64,000 bases of DNA, taken from positions 248,001 through 312,000 of the forward strand of contig NZ_JALKAJ010000005.1 of the NCBI RefSeq assembly GCF_023015615.1, read 5' to 3'. A program made the position numbers and the translations under genes. The notes under the pieces are model-generated. The model saw only the letters and a list, made by a program, of their open reading frames with translations, made no database searches and was not told the DNA's origin. Of this stretch, positions 43,179-50,105 are shown one piece after another. Position 1 is the first letter of the stretch. Every line of letters starts with the position of its first letter. Source of the DNA: Qipengyuania sp. S6317L1 (GTDB taxonomy: Bacteria; Pseudomonadota; Alphaproteobacteria; Sphingomonadales; Sphingomonadaceae).

Positions 43179-44348
43179 TTACCAGAAGAAATCGTGGATC
43201 ACATCAACCACTTCACCGGTGTAGATATCCACCAACACCACATCGTCATAATACCGTACCCAGCGATAGGGGCCATAGACCGGTGGCAGGCGGTATGCCC
43301 ATGGGTCGGAAATCCAATAACGCTGACCAAAGAACAGGTTATCAAGATAGAACCCAATCCTCAGGCGGCTGTAGGAGTGCCCGTAGAAGGGCGCGTAATA
43401 ACGACCGAGGCGGTAGAAGCTGCGATTGGCAGCCCGATAGTTGCGCCAGCCAAAGCGGCGGTCGTTGCGCCATCCGCGACGGTTCCAGTTGCGGAAATCA
43501 CGCCGACCATCGCGATAGCCACGGCCATAGGCGAACCTTTGGTCACGCCAGCCCCGATCGCTGCGGTAATAGCCTCGCGAGTCCCGGCGATCAGCACGCC
43601 TCTCGGACCGAACACCGTTGCGCTCTGCACGGTCGATGCGGCGATTGTCACGGCGGTCCGCGCCAAAAGCCCGGTTGGCAAAACCACGATTTTCTCTGCC
43701 ATTGCTCACCCGGTCAGCCCGGCGATCACCGCGCCGCTCGATCCGGTCGGACCTGCGATCACCGCGATTTTCGATCCGATTGGCGCGGCGGTCACCGCGG
43801 TTTTCAATCCGATCTGCGCGCCGTTCTGATTGACGGTCCACTCGGTTTGCAGCGCGATTATTGCCGCGCGCCTCAAAGCGATCAGCACGCCGGTCGCCTC
43901 TTTGCTCGACACGGTTCGCGCGGCGTTCGCTGCTGCGGTCGACCCGGTTCGCGCGCACCTCGCCCCGACGCTCGACGCGGTCAGCGCGGCGTTGACTTTG
44001 GCGCTCGATCCGGTTGCCGGTGCGGTTGGCGCGCTGTTCTGCGCGATCCCCGCGAGTCATCATGGGTCGCTCCTGCCGTGCTGAGCGTTGTTCGGTGCGA
44101 TTGACTTGCCTGTTGGCGCGTCGCTCCCCGCGGTTTGATTGGCGGTTTGCCTGGCGATTGGCGCGTCGCTCACCACGATTTGCCTGGCGGTTTGCGCGGC
44201 GATCGGCGCGGTCTTGCTCCGCTTCCGCTGCTGCGCTTGCCAGGATTTCGAGATTCGTCGCCTCAGCCTCCTCAACAGGAACGGCAAAGGCAAGCGCCAA
44301 GCCTAGAGCCGACAACGCGGTTCCTCTCATCAGCTGGGTTATATCCAT
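43179..44348 (-). CDS. Exported Arg-rich RcnB-family protein
   Basis: 389 residues. A signal peptide (about 1-30, with the core LSALGLALAFAVP) exports it. Residues about 46-225 are a low-complexity repeat built from R-A-D-R-x-E-R-R-G-D-R-R type units, with an 11-residue (33-bp) period clear in the middle, for example ENRGDRRANRI, ENRGDRRSDRI. Residues 225-315 are Arg/Trp/Tyr/Asn-rich. The C-terminal 75 residues (RWVRYYDDVVLVDIYTGEVV) match the RcnB family (Ni/Co homeostasis related). The strong positive charge suggests binding to polyanions such as LPS or nucleic acid; this is inference. Confidence 0.85.
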   Translation of the reverse strand: MDITQLMRGTALSALGLALAFAVPVEEAEATNLEILASAAAEAEQDRADRRANRQANRGERRANRQANRQSNRGERRANRQVNRTEQRSARQERPMMTRGDRAEQRANRTGNRIERQSQRRADRVERRGEVRANRVDRSSERRANRVEQRGDRRADRFEARGNNRAANRVDRQSERRADRIENRGDRRANRIENRGDRRSDRIERRGDRRADRVSNGRENRGFANRAFGADRRDNRRIDRAERNGVRSERRADRRDSRGYYRSDRGWRDQRFAYGRGYRDGRRDFRNWNRRGWRNDRRFGWRNYRAANRSFYRLGRYYAPFYGHSYSRLRIGFYLDNLFFGQRYWISDPWAYRLPPVYGPYRWVRYYDDVVLVDIYTGEVVDVIHDFFW

Positions 44349-44453
44349 TGTAGTGCCTTTCAGTGTTGCCGCCCCACCATCACGGCCGTGATTATCCCGG
44401 AGCCACTTGGCCCTCGATGATTGCGTTTTACGGGTGAGTCGCTGAGCGCAACC

Positions 44454-44503
44454 TTAACCGCCCGTTTAGGGTTACGTTCATGTTTGCGGCGTTGAACATG
44501 AAC
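44454..44503 (+). promoter_or_regulatory. CtrA-like site and inverted repeat between rcnB-like and PPOX genes
   Basis: TTAA-N7-TTTA (44454-44468) differs from the CtrA consensus TTAA-N7-TTAA by one base. Next to it GTTCATGTT (44476-44484) and AACATGAAC (44495-44503) form a perfect 9-bp inverted repeat with a 10-nt spacer. Both lie 41 bp or more upstream of the PPOX start (44544), in the 195-bp divergent region. Function is speculative. Confidence 0.35.
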
Positions 44504-44543
44504 ATCTTGACCCCTCGTGTCAAAGCGCCAATGGCTCTTGCCT

Positions 44544-45128
44544 ATGTTTGAAACACTCGAAGATGTGCGCGAAGATCTGACGCGCCGTTTGGTGCGCGCC
44601 GCCAAAGACAGACGTTCCCCCATGCACGTGCCAGCGGTCATTACGAGCGACGTTGATGCGCGGATTATGGTCTTGCGCGAGTTCTACTCAGACCAATGGA
44701 CCTTGCGCTTTCATACCGACACGCGAGCGCCCAAGGTCACAGCGATCAAGGACGACCCTCGCATGGCAGTGTTGTTCTACGACAAGGGCGCCAAGATCCA
44801 GATCCGTGCCAAGGGCAAGGGCAGAGTGCTTGCCGACGATCCGCTGACGCAGGAAGCATGGGACAAGGGCACCAATTTTGCGCGGCGTTGCTATCTGGGG
44901 GATGGGCCCGGGACGGCGAGTGATACGCCGACATCAGGCCTGCCGGATGAGTTCGAAGGCCACGAACCGAGTGACGAGCAGCTTATCCCGGCGCGTGAAA
45001 ACTTTGCCATTTTGATGGTCGATCTGGTCGAACTGGATTGGCTCTATCTTGCCCACACAGGTCATGTGCGCGCGCAGTTCACCCGCGATGATAGCGGAGC
45101 GTGGTGCGGGCGCTGGGTGTCGCCCTAG
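44544..45128 (+). CDS. Pyridoxamine 5'-phosphate oxidase-family flavoprotein
   Basis: 194 residues with the split-barrel FMN-binding pattern: MVLREFYSDQWTLRFHTD, KVTAIKDDPRMAVLFYDKGAKIQIRAKG and VDLVELDWLYLAHTGHVRAQF. The family includes PdxH, heme and F420-related oxidoreductases. The C-terminal PdxH-specific substrate motif (RxPxPxxWGGY type) is not evident, so general flavin reductase or pyridoxine-binding is safer than PdxH. A weak GTG start at 44517 is possible. Its stop is shared with the convergent gene (CTAG, 45125-45128). Confidence 0.83.
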   Translation: MFETLEDVREDLTRRLVRAAKDRRSPMHVPAVITSDVDARIMVLREFYSDQWTLRFHTDTRAPKVTAIKDDPRMAVLFYDKGAKIQIRAKGKGRVLADDPLTQEAWDKGTNFARRCYLGDGPGTASDTPTSGLPDEFEGHEPSDEQLIPARENFAILMVDLVELDWLYLAHTGHVRAQFTRDDSGAWCGRWVSP

Positions 45129-45655
45129 GCTGCTTTGCGCGAAGAGGGTGAGGGAGCAGGCGCGGGCAGAAGCAGGACTTCTTCCCATGGTTCCTCTACC
45201 GTGCCGTCATATGTGGGCAGTGGCGCTTTGTCGAGTTCCGAGCCTGCACGCATTACCTTGGCGATATGATCGAGGACTGCCTGATGATCATAGCGTTCCG
45301 CACGGTGGGGCGGAACGGGGCGTGCCGGACTTGAGCCTTTCGCAGCCTTCTTTGCAAAGATCTTCGCACGGATTGCCGATGCGTCGCGATCTGCCTGCTC
45401 GGTGCGGGCAGCGTGGTCGGCCACGCGCGCGATCTGGCTTTGCAAGGTGTTGCCTTCGAAAAGGTTGGAGAGCGGATCAGGCTTGGCTCCCTTGCGCGGT
45501 TCCCAGAAGACAACAGCCAGCGTTCCAAGCGCGCCGATTGCTGCTCCTGCACCAAGCGCAAGAAGCGGGTTAATCGTGCTCAAAGCGACAAAGAAAGGTT
45601 CCAAGATAGCGCCCTCACAATTCAAGGACCGTCCCCTTGGCCCCTGTTGAAACAT
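45125..45655 (-). CDS. Membrane-anchored protein of unknown function, CtrA-box promoter
   Basis: 176 residues. A single hydrophobic segment (about 20-48, FFVALSTINPLLALGAGAAIG and LAVVFW) is followed by a charged cytosolic or periplasmic domain containing a helix (about 75-105) rich in Arg, Ala and Asp. The tail (150-176) is Pro/Ser-rich. No family was recognised. The start is unsure: ATG at 45655, or a TTG (about 45600) with GAGGG upstream. A perfect TTAA-N7-TTAA element lies 43 bp above the ATG, so cell-cycle control is possible. Confidence 0.65.
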   Translation of the reverse strand: MFQQGPRGRSLNCEGAILEPFFVALSTINPLLALGAGAAIGALGTLAVVFWEPRKGAKPDPLSNLFEGNTLQSQIARVADHAARTEQADRDASAIRAKIFAKKAAKGSSPARPVPPHRAERYDHQAVLDHIAKVMRAGSELDKAPLPTYDGTVEEPWEEVLLLPAPAPSPSSRKAA

Positions 45656-45663
45656 CAATGTAA

Positions 45664-45927
45664 ACTCATCGACCTGCGTATCTTTCGCGGGCGGGCGTTA
45701 AATCCGGGTTAAGGACGCTGGTCGGTGGTGAATTTGGCGAAGGATGGGAGCCGGAGGGGCAGATTGGCAGGAGCGCGCCTCCGACGACGACGCTGAGGCA
45801 TCTTGATGCGCTGCAAAACAAGAGCGCGATCAGGCGCGTGGCGCACGAAAGCGACAACCTCATTACCTATGTGGGGCTGACCGACAGCGCCCGCGCCGCG
45901 ATTGATCAGGCGCTGGGAGCAGGGTGA
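45664..45927 (+). pseudogene. Remnant of a winged-helix (MarR-like) regulator
   Basis: An 88-codon open frame follows an in-frame TAA and has no usable start codon before a mid-frame GTG. From about codon 40 it reads TTTLRHLDALQNKSAIRRV and ends ITYVGLTDSARAAIDQAL before TGA at 45925. This resembles the last third of winged-helix regulators: wing strand, then LTD-type turn and terminal helix. The recognition-helix part is gone. It overlaps the CtrA box region. I read it as a decayed gene. Confidence 0.45.
45698..45712 (-). promoter_or_regulatory. Perfect CtrA-type box
   Basis: TTAA-ATCCGGG-TTAA (45698-45712) matches the alphaproteobacterial CtrA consensus TTAA-N7-TTAA exactly and sits 43 bp upstream of the 45655 start. 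Because the motif is palindromic in form it has no fixed direction; it also lies at the edge of the decayed regulator fragment on the plus strand. CtrA binding has not been tested. Confidence 0.6.
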
Positions 45928-45993
45928 TGATTGGCGGCATTGGGGCGGCTCGTGGCACCCCTTTTGTTGATAAAGTGCAGCCGTAGCGCAGGG

Positions 45994-46191
45994 TCAACAA
46001 ACTCGAGGCTTGGCGGCGATCAGCGCCGCGGGTTCAAGGTGCGCCAGCGATGAAGCTAGCAGGCGTTCGCGATGTAGGAAAATGGGTAGGGCAGTGCCGC
46101 CTGAGTCCACGCACTTCCAATCCACCATCTTAGCGCCCGAACCGGGTTCGAGCTTGCATTTGGGTTCGGTCGAGAAGTGAAGAAGCTGCAC
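45994..46191 (-). CDS. Possible small unknown ORF
   Basis: 65 codons from a GTG at 46191, with codon choice similar to real genes here and two to three Cys residues (KCKLEPG, DWKCVDSGG). No known domain, no convincing ribosome site, and the start lies within a palindromic repeat (46187-46213). It may equally be non-coding. The rest of 45928-46186 shows no other supported feature. Confidence 0.2.
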   Translation of the reverse strand: MQLLHFSTEPKCKLEPGSGAKMVDWKCVDSGGTALPIFLHRERLLASSLAHLEPAALIAAKPRVC

Positions 46192-46213
46192 CCCGGATCA
46201 AGTCCGGGGTGCA
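46187..46213. repeat. REP-like palindrome
   Basis: TGCACCCCGGA (46187-46197) and TCCGGGGTGCA (46203-46213) form a perfect 11-bp inverted repeat with spacer TCAAG. The core CCCCGGATCAAGTCCGGGG is a type of palindrome that I recall as dispersed in Sphingomonadales genomes. It lies 20 bp beyond the ettA stop on the minus strand and can act as its terminator or a 3' stabiliser. Confidence 0.65.
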
Positions 46214-46233
46214 AAACCGTTTCGGTTTGTCGC

Positions 46234-47907
46234 CTACCTAGTCAGCTTCTTGTATGCCAACCTTGTAGGCCGATCCGCTGCATCGCCCAGACGGCGCCGC
46301 TTGTCTTCTTCATACGCCTCAAAGTTCCCCTCAAACCACTCGACGTGGCTATTGCCCTCAAACGCCAGAATGTGCGTGGCCAGACGGTCGAGGAAGAAGC
46401 GGTCGTGCGAGATTACCACGGCGCAGCCGGCGAAGTTTTCGATTGCGTCTTCAAGCGCGCCCAAAGTCTCCACATCGAGGTCGTTGGTCGGCTCGTCCAG
46501 CAGCAGTACGTTGCCGCCCTGCTTAAGCATTTTCGCCATGTGCACGCGGTTGCGCTCACCGCCGGACAGTTTGCCGACGTTCTTCTGCTGGTCTGCGCCT
46601 TTGAAGTTGAACGCGCCCACGTAAGCGCGGGTAGAAGTGTCGTGGCCGTTCACCTGCATGTAGTCGAGGCCGTCGGAGATTTCTTCCCAGACGTTATTCG
46701 TCGGGGTCAGGTCATCGCGTGACTGGTCGACATAGCCAAGGTGCACAGTGTCGCCGATTTCGATTGAACCGCTGTCGGGGGTTTCCTGCCCTGTAATCAT
46801 GCGGAACAGGGTCGATTTACCCGCACCGTTGGGGCCGATCACGCCGACAATGCCGCCCGGCGGCAGCATGAAGGAGAGGTTTTCGAACAGAAGCTTGTCG
46901 CCGTAAGCTTTCGAGATGTTCTTCGCCTCGATCACCTTGCCGCCAAGGCGCTCTGGCACCTGAATGACGATCTGGGCCTTGCCCGGAGCGCGGTTGCCCT
47001 GCGCTTCCTGCAATTGTTCAAACTTGCGAATACGCGCCTTCGATTTGGTCTGGCGCGCAGCAGGGGTCTGCCTGATCCATTCCAGTTCGCGTGCGAGCGC
47101 CTTCTGCTTGCCCGATTCCTCGCGGCTTTCCTGCTCCATCCGCTTGGCCTTCTTCTCGAGATAGGTCGAGTAGTTGCCTTCGTATGGGTAGTAAGTGCCC
47201 CGGTCGAGTTCGAGGATCCATTCTACAACATTATCAAGGAAGTAGCGGTCGTGGGTGATCATCAGCACGGCGCCGGCATATTCCTTGAGGTGGTTCTCAA
47301 GCCACTCGACACTTTCAGCATCGAGGTGGTTGGTAGGCTCGTCCAGAAGCAGGATCGAAGGTTTCTGGATCAGCAGGCGGGTAAGCGCCACGCGGCGTTT
47401 CTCACCACCGGACAGGTTTTCCACCGACGCATCGGATGGCGGGCAGCGCAGCGCCTCCATCGCGATTTCGAGCTGGTTGTCGAGCGTCCAGCCGTCGACC
47501 GCGTCGATCTTGCCCTGAAGGTCGGCCATTTCCTCACCCAGAGCGTCGAAATCGGCATCGGGTTCAGCCATCTGCGCAGACACGGCGTTGAAACGCTCAA
47601 CCAGATCGGCGGTTTCGCGCGCGCCGTCTTTCACGTTTTCAAGAACGGTCTTGCTCGGATCAAGCTCGGGCTCTTGTGGCAGATAGCCGACGGTGATGTT
47701 TTCACCCGGCCACGCTTCGCCGGAGAAATCCTGGTCGATGCCGGCCATGATTTTCATCAGGGTCGATTTACCCGCACCATTGGGCCCGACGATGCCGATC
47801 TTTGCGCCTTGGTAAAATTGCAGGTTGATGTCCGAGAGCACCGGTTTTTGAGCGCCGGGAAAGCTCTTTGTCATGCCTTTCATTACGAAAGCGTATTGCG
47901 CAGCCAT
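46234..47907 (-). CDS. ettA: Energy-dependent translational throttle protein EttA
   Basis: 557-residue ABC-F protein that binds the ribosomal E site and gates the first elongation cycle according to ATP/ADP. Two ATPase domains are complete: Walker A GPNGAGKST twice, signatures LSGGEKRR and LSGGERNR, and Walker B LLLDEPTNHLD and LLLDEPTNDLD. The linker between them is the ABC-F arm-type P-site tether. MAAQYAFVM at 47907 is the typical EttA start; the longer frame is rejected. A REP-like palindrome follows its stop. Confidence 0.95.
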   Translation of the reverse strand: MAAQYAFVMKGMTKSFPGAQKPVLSDINLQFYQGAKIGIVGPNGAGKSTLMKIMAGIDQDFSGEAWPGENITVGYLPQEPELDPSKTVLENVKDGARETADLVERFNAVSAQMAEPDADFDALGEEMADLQGKIDAVDGWTLDNQLEIAMEALRCPPSDASVENLSGGEKRRVALTRLLIQKPSILLLDEPTNHLDAESVEWLENHLKEYAGAVLMITHDRYFLDNVVEWILELDRGTYYPYEGNYSTYLEKKAKRMEQESREESGKQKALARELEWIRQTPAARQTKSKARIRKFEQLQEAQGNRAPGKAQIVIQVPERLGGKVIEAKNISKAYGDKLLFENLSFMLPPGGIVGVIGPNGAGKSTLFRMITGQETPDSGSIEIGDTVHLGYVDQSRDDLTPTNNVWEEISDGLDYMQVNGHDTSTRAYVGAFNFKGADQQKNVGKLSGGERNRVHMAKMLKQGGNVLLLDEPTNDLDVETLGALEDAIENFAGCAVVISHDRFFLDRLATHILAFEGNSHVEWFEGNFEAYEEDKRRRLGDAADRPTRLAYKKLTR

Positions 47908-48123
47908 GGGGCAGGTCCTTTGGGTCGAAAATTCTTGAGATATCGCTTGGCGCCCCAAATAGGCGCGGACACGCGTGGGGGCAAGCGTGCATGTCGGCCG
48001 TTTCCGGCGCAAAATTGACTGAAACCAAAAGAAATCTGCAAAGGCTGCGCTTTGAGGGCTGCCCCTAAAGGCGGCATTAACCTTATTGGACTAGCGCAAG
48101 GTCCACCGGGAGTATCCACCTAA

Positions 48124-49356
48124 ATGCAAACACAAATTCTTGGATTGCTGACACCGCTTGTCGGGCTGCTGTTTGCGGCAACCTTTGTCCTGTTCTGGAA
48201 AATGGGCAATTTGCGGCGTCACGTCCTTGGTTTTGCTATCGGCTACATATTCTTTTCAGCCGGTTATCTGGTGACCCACTTCCTCCCGCCGGATGCCTTC
48301 TATCTGTTCCACACAACGCAGCTGCTTTACTCACTTGCGGTGATCGCGATGGTGGCGTCGATTTGCGAAAGGGTCGGGCAAAGCATCAATATCCCGCTTC
48401 TGTTCGGGATTTATGCGGTAAGTGCGTTGGTGCTCACTCTTGCGGTTTCGTTGACCGGTGATGTGGCGCCGCGCTTGATCATCGTGAACACCGGTTATGG
48501 CGCGATGTATATCGTGTGCCTCGCGACATTGTTGATGGCTCCGCGGCGCGGGCTGGCGGATTTGGCCATCATCATCGTGGTTGCGATCGGGGCGGCAGAT
48601 TTTCTAGTAAGGCCAAACCTCACCTTGATGTATCAGAGCATCATCCCAGAAGAAGCCTATCGCGATTCCTTCTACTATTCGGTCATCGGCCTTGTGCTGG
48701 GCGTGAAAACGGTGCTCGGCGCGATGGTCCTGATCGGTGCGACGATCGAGGAATGGACCACGTCTTTCCGCGAAAGCAGCGAGGCGGACCCGCTTACCGG
48801 GCTGCAGAACCGAGCCGCATTTGAAACAGACATGCGCACCCTTATCCCCAAGGCGCAGGGCGAGGGCCGGCCGTTGAGCCTCGTGGTGGCCGACATCGAC
48901 CACTTCAAACAGGTCAACGATATCTGGGGGCATCAGGCCGGCGACAAGGCGATTTCGAGCTTTGGCCGCCTCATCAGCGAAATGGTGCGCAGCTGCGACA
49001 GCGCGGGCCGCGTGGGGGGCGAGGAGTTCTGTATCGCCGTCTATAACTGCCCCAACGAGCCCGCCGAACGCCTGGCAGAGCGTATCCGCCAATCCTTTGC
49101 GCAGCTCGCCCATGAGGGGTTGAGCAATGACATTCGCCTGACGGCAAGCTTTGGCGTTGCCTCGGCAAACGACGGTGAAACCTACGAGCAGCTGTTCGCG
49201 CGCGCGGACGAGGCGCTTTACAAGGCAAAGTCGAATGGTCGAAACCGCGTCGAGAATGCCGAGCGTACGAGCCTTGCCGATCATTCATCGGCTGCGCCAA
49301 ACTCGCCAGGTCCAGATCCACAGCCTGAGCTTCCGCGCACCGCGCAAATGGACTGA
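48124..49356 (+). CDS. Membrane diguanylate cyclase (GGDEF)
   Basis: 410 residues: six or seven membrane helices (8-205), then a GGDEF domain (about 220-385). The active site is RVGGEEF with GGEEF at 298-302, and DPLTGLQNRAAF precedes it. An inhibitory I-site RxxD is present at R289-D292, exactly five residues before GGEEF, so product feedback is expected. The tail of about 30 residues is Pro/Ser-rich. It makes c-di-GMP from GTP. It is divergent from ettA (216 bp) and opens the c-di-GMP-rich region that includes an EAL protein at 54045. Confidence 0.92.
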   Translation: MQTQILGLLTPLVGLLFAATFVLFWKMGNLRRHVLGFAIGYIFFSAGYLVTHFLPPDAFYLFHTTQLLYSLAVIAMVASICERVGQSINIPLLFGIYAVSALVLTLAVSLTGDVAPRLIIVNTGYGAMYIVCLATLLMAPRRGLADLAIIIVVAIGAADFLVRPNLTLMYQSIIPEEAYRDSFYYSVIGLVLGVKTVLGAMVLIGATIEEWTTSFRESSEADPLTGLQNRAAFETDMRTLIPKAQGEGRPLSLVVADIDHFKQVNDIWGHQAGDKAISSFGRLISEMVRSCDSAGRVGGEEFCIAVYNCPNEPAERLAERIRQSFAQLAHEGLSNDIRLTASFGVASANDGETYEQLFARADEALYKAKSNGRNRVENAERTSLADHSSAAPNSPGPDPQPELPRTAQMD

Positions 49357-49398
49357 TACTCCCGGACGTTTCGGCCAGTGCGCCGGCCGCTAAAACCC

Positions 49399-49803
49399 CT
49401 AGGGCGTGACCCGGCGTAGGGCAGCGGTGAGTGTATCGGCATCGAACGGCTTCACAATCCAGCCGCTCGCGCCTGCGTCCCTGGCGAGCGCTTTCTTGTC
49501 CGCCGCGCTGTCGGTCGACAGCACGAGGATAGGCCGGTCACCATGAAGCGCGGTTTCGCGCAGTTTCCTGATCAGGCCAAATCCATCGAGGCGCGGCATG
49601 TTGATATCGGTCAGCACCACATCGACTTCATTGGTCGCCAGCCACTCCAGCGCCTGCTGGCCGTCTTCGGCCTGTTCGACATCAAAGCCGCTTTCGGTAA
49701 GCGCCGCGCGCAGGAGGGCTCGCATGCTGGCACTGTCATCGACGGTCAGAACGCGCACTTTCGATGCGTGTTCGGTTTGCAAATGTGGCTGAACGGACTG
49801 CAT
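49399..49803 (-). CDS. Orphan CheY-like response regulator
   Basis: 134-residue single receiver domain. The acidic pocket D22/D23 (VLTVDDSASMR), phosphoacceptor D66 (LTDINMPRLDG) and K118 (IVKPF) are all present; a short N-terminal extension (15 residues) precedes. VDDSASMR is the signature of CheY-like receivers in chemotaxis-like pathways, but no cheA or cheW is nearby. It converges on the diguanylate cyclase gene. Partner kinase unknown. Confidence 0.9.
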   Translation of the reverse strand: MQSVQPHLQTEHASKVRVLTVDDSASMRALLRAALTESGFDVEQAEDGQQALEWLATNEVDVVLTDINMPRLDGFGLIRKLRETALHGDRPILVLSTDSAADKKALARDAGASGWIVKPFDADTLTAALRRVTP

Positions 49804-49933
49804 GGGCGGCTCCTTTCAACCTGCAATAATCTGGCACTACCAATGTCTGCTTGCGAGGCGCCCAATGGTTTTTCCCTAATGGAGGCGCAAGGGAGCACAA
49901 GGCTTGCGCATCTCGATGATGCAAAGCTCTATC

Positions 49934-49958
49934 GCCAAAGGCCCCGTATGGCCTTGGC
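49934..49958. repeat. Hairpin in the 288-bp gap after tpsB
   Basis: GCCAAAGGCC (49934-49943) pairs with GGCCTTGGC (49950-49958) around CCGTAT with one bulged A. No T-run follows on either strand. The gap 49804-50091 also contains the 14-bp repeats at the tpsB end and the leader of the CheY-like gene; nothing else was supported. Confidence 0.4.
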
Positions 49959-50049
49959 AGGTTCCCACCTTCGGGGTTTTGCCAACAGGGAATGGTTCAG
50001 ACCTTGCCGATGCCCAAGGTCGCAACGCAGGCAATCCAGAAGGACTGAA

Positions 50050-50105
50050 CTAGAACGACTGGCCTAAAACGACTGGCCCAAAACGACTGGCCTAGAACGA
50101 CTGGC
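50050..50105. repeat. Four tandem 14-bp repeats over the tpsB stop
   Basis: Four copies of a 14-bp unit (type CTAGAACGACTGGC; variants CTAAAACGACTGGC, CCAAAACGACTGGC) start at 50050, 50064, 50078 and 50092. The last copy encodes the end of TpsB (Gly-Gln-Ser-Phe-stop) on the minus strand; the other three lie just beyond the stop. The unit is not a multiple of three, so copies after the first stop cannot extend the protein in one frame. It looks like local duplication of the gene's 3' end. Confidence 0.85.

Noticed and set aside
43112-44104. 330-codon plus-strand frame and other frames across the Arg-rich gene
   Set aside because: The repeats make every frame low in stop codons. Only the minus-strand frame has a signal peptide and the RcnB C-terminus.
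49885-49975. Resemblance to a c-di-GMP-I (GEMM) riboswitch on the plus strand
   Set aside because: GCACAAGGC, ATGCAAAGC and GGCAGGTTCCC are reminiscent, but the GNRA loop and AAA internal loop are missing and there is no plus-strand gene to control downstream. A covariance-model search would settle it.
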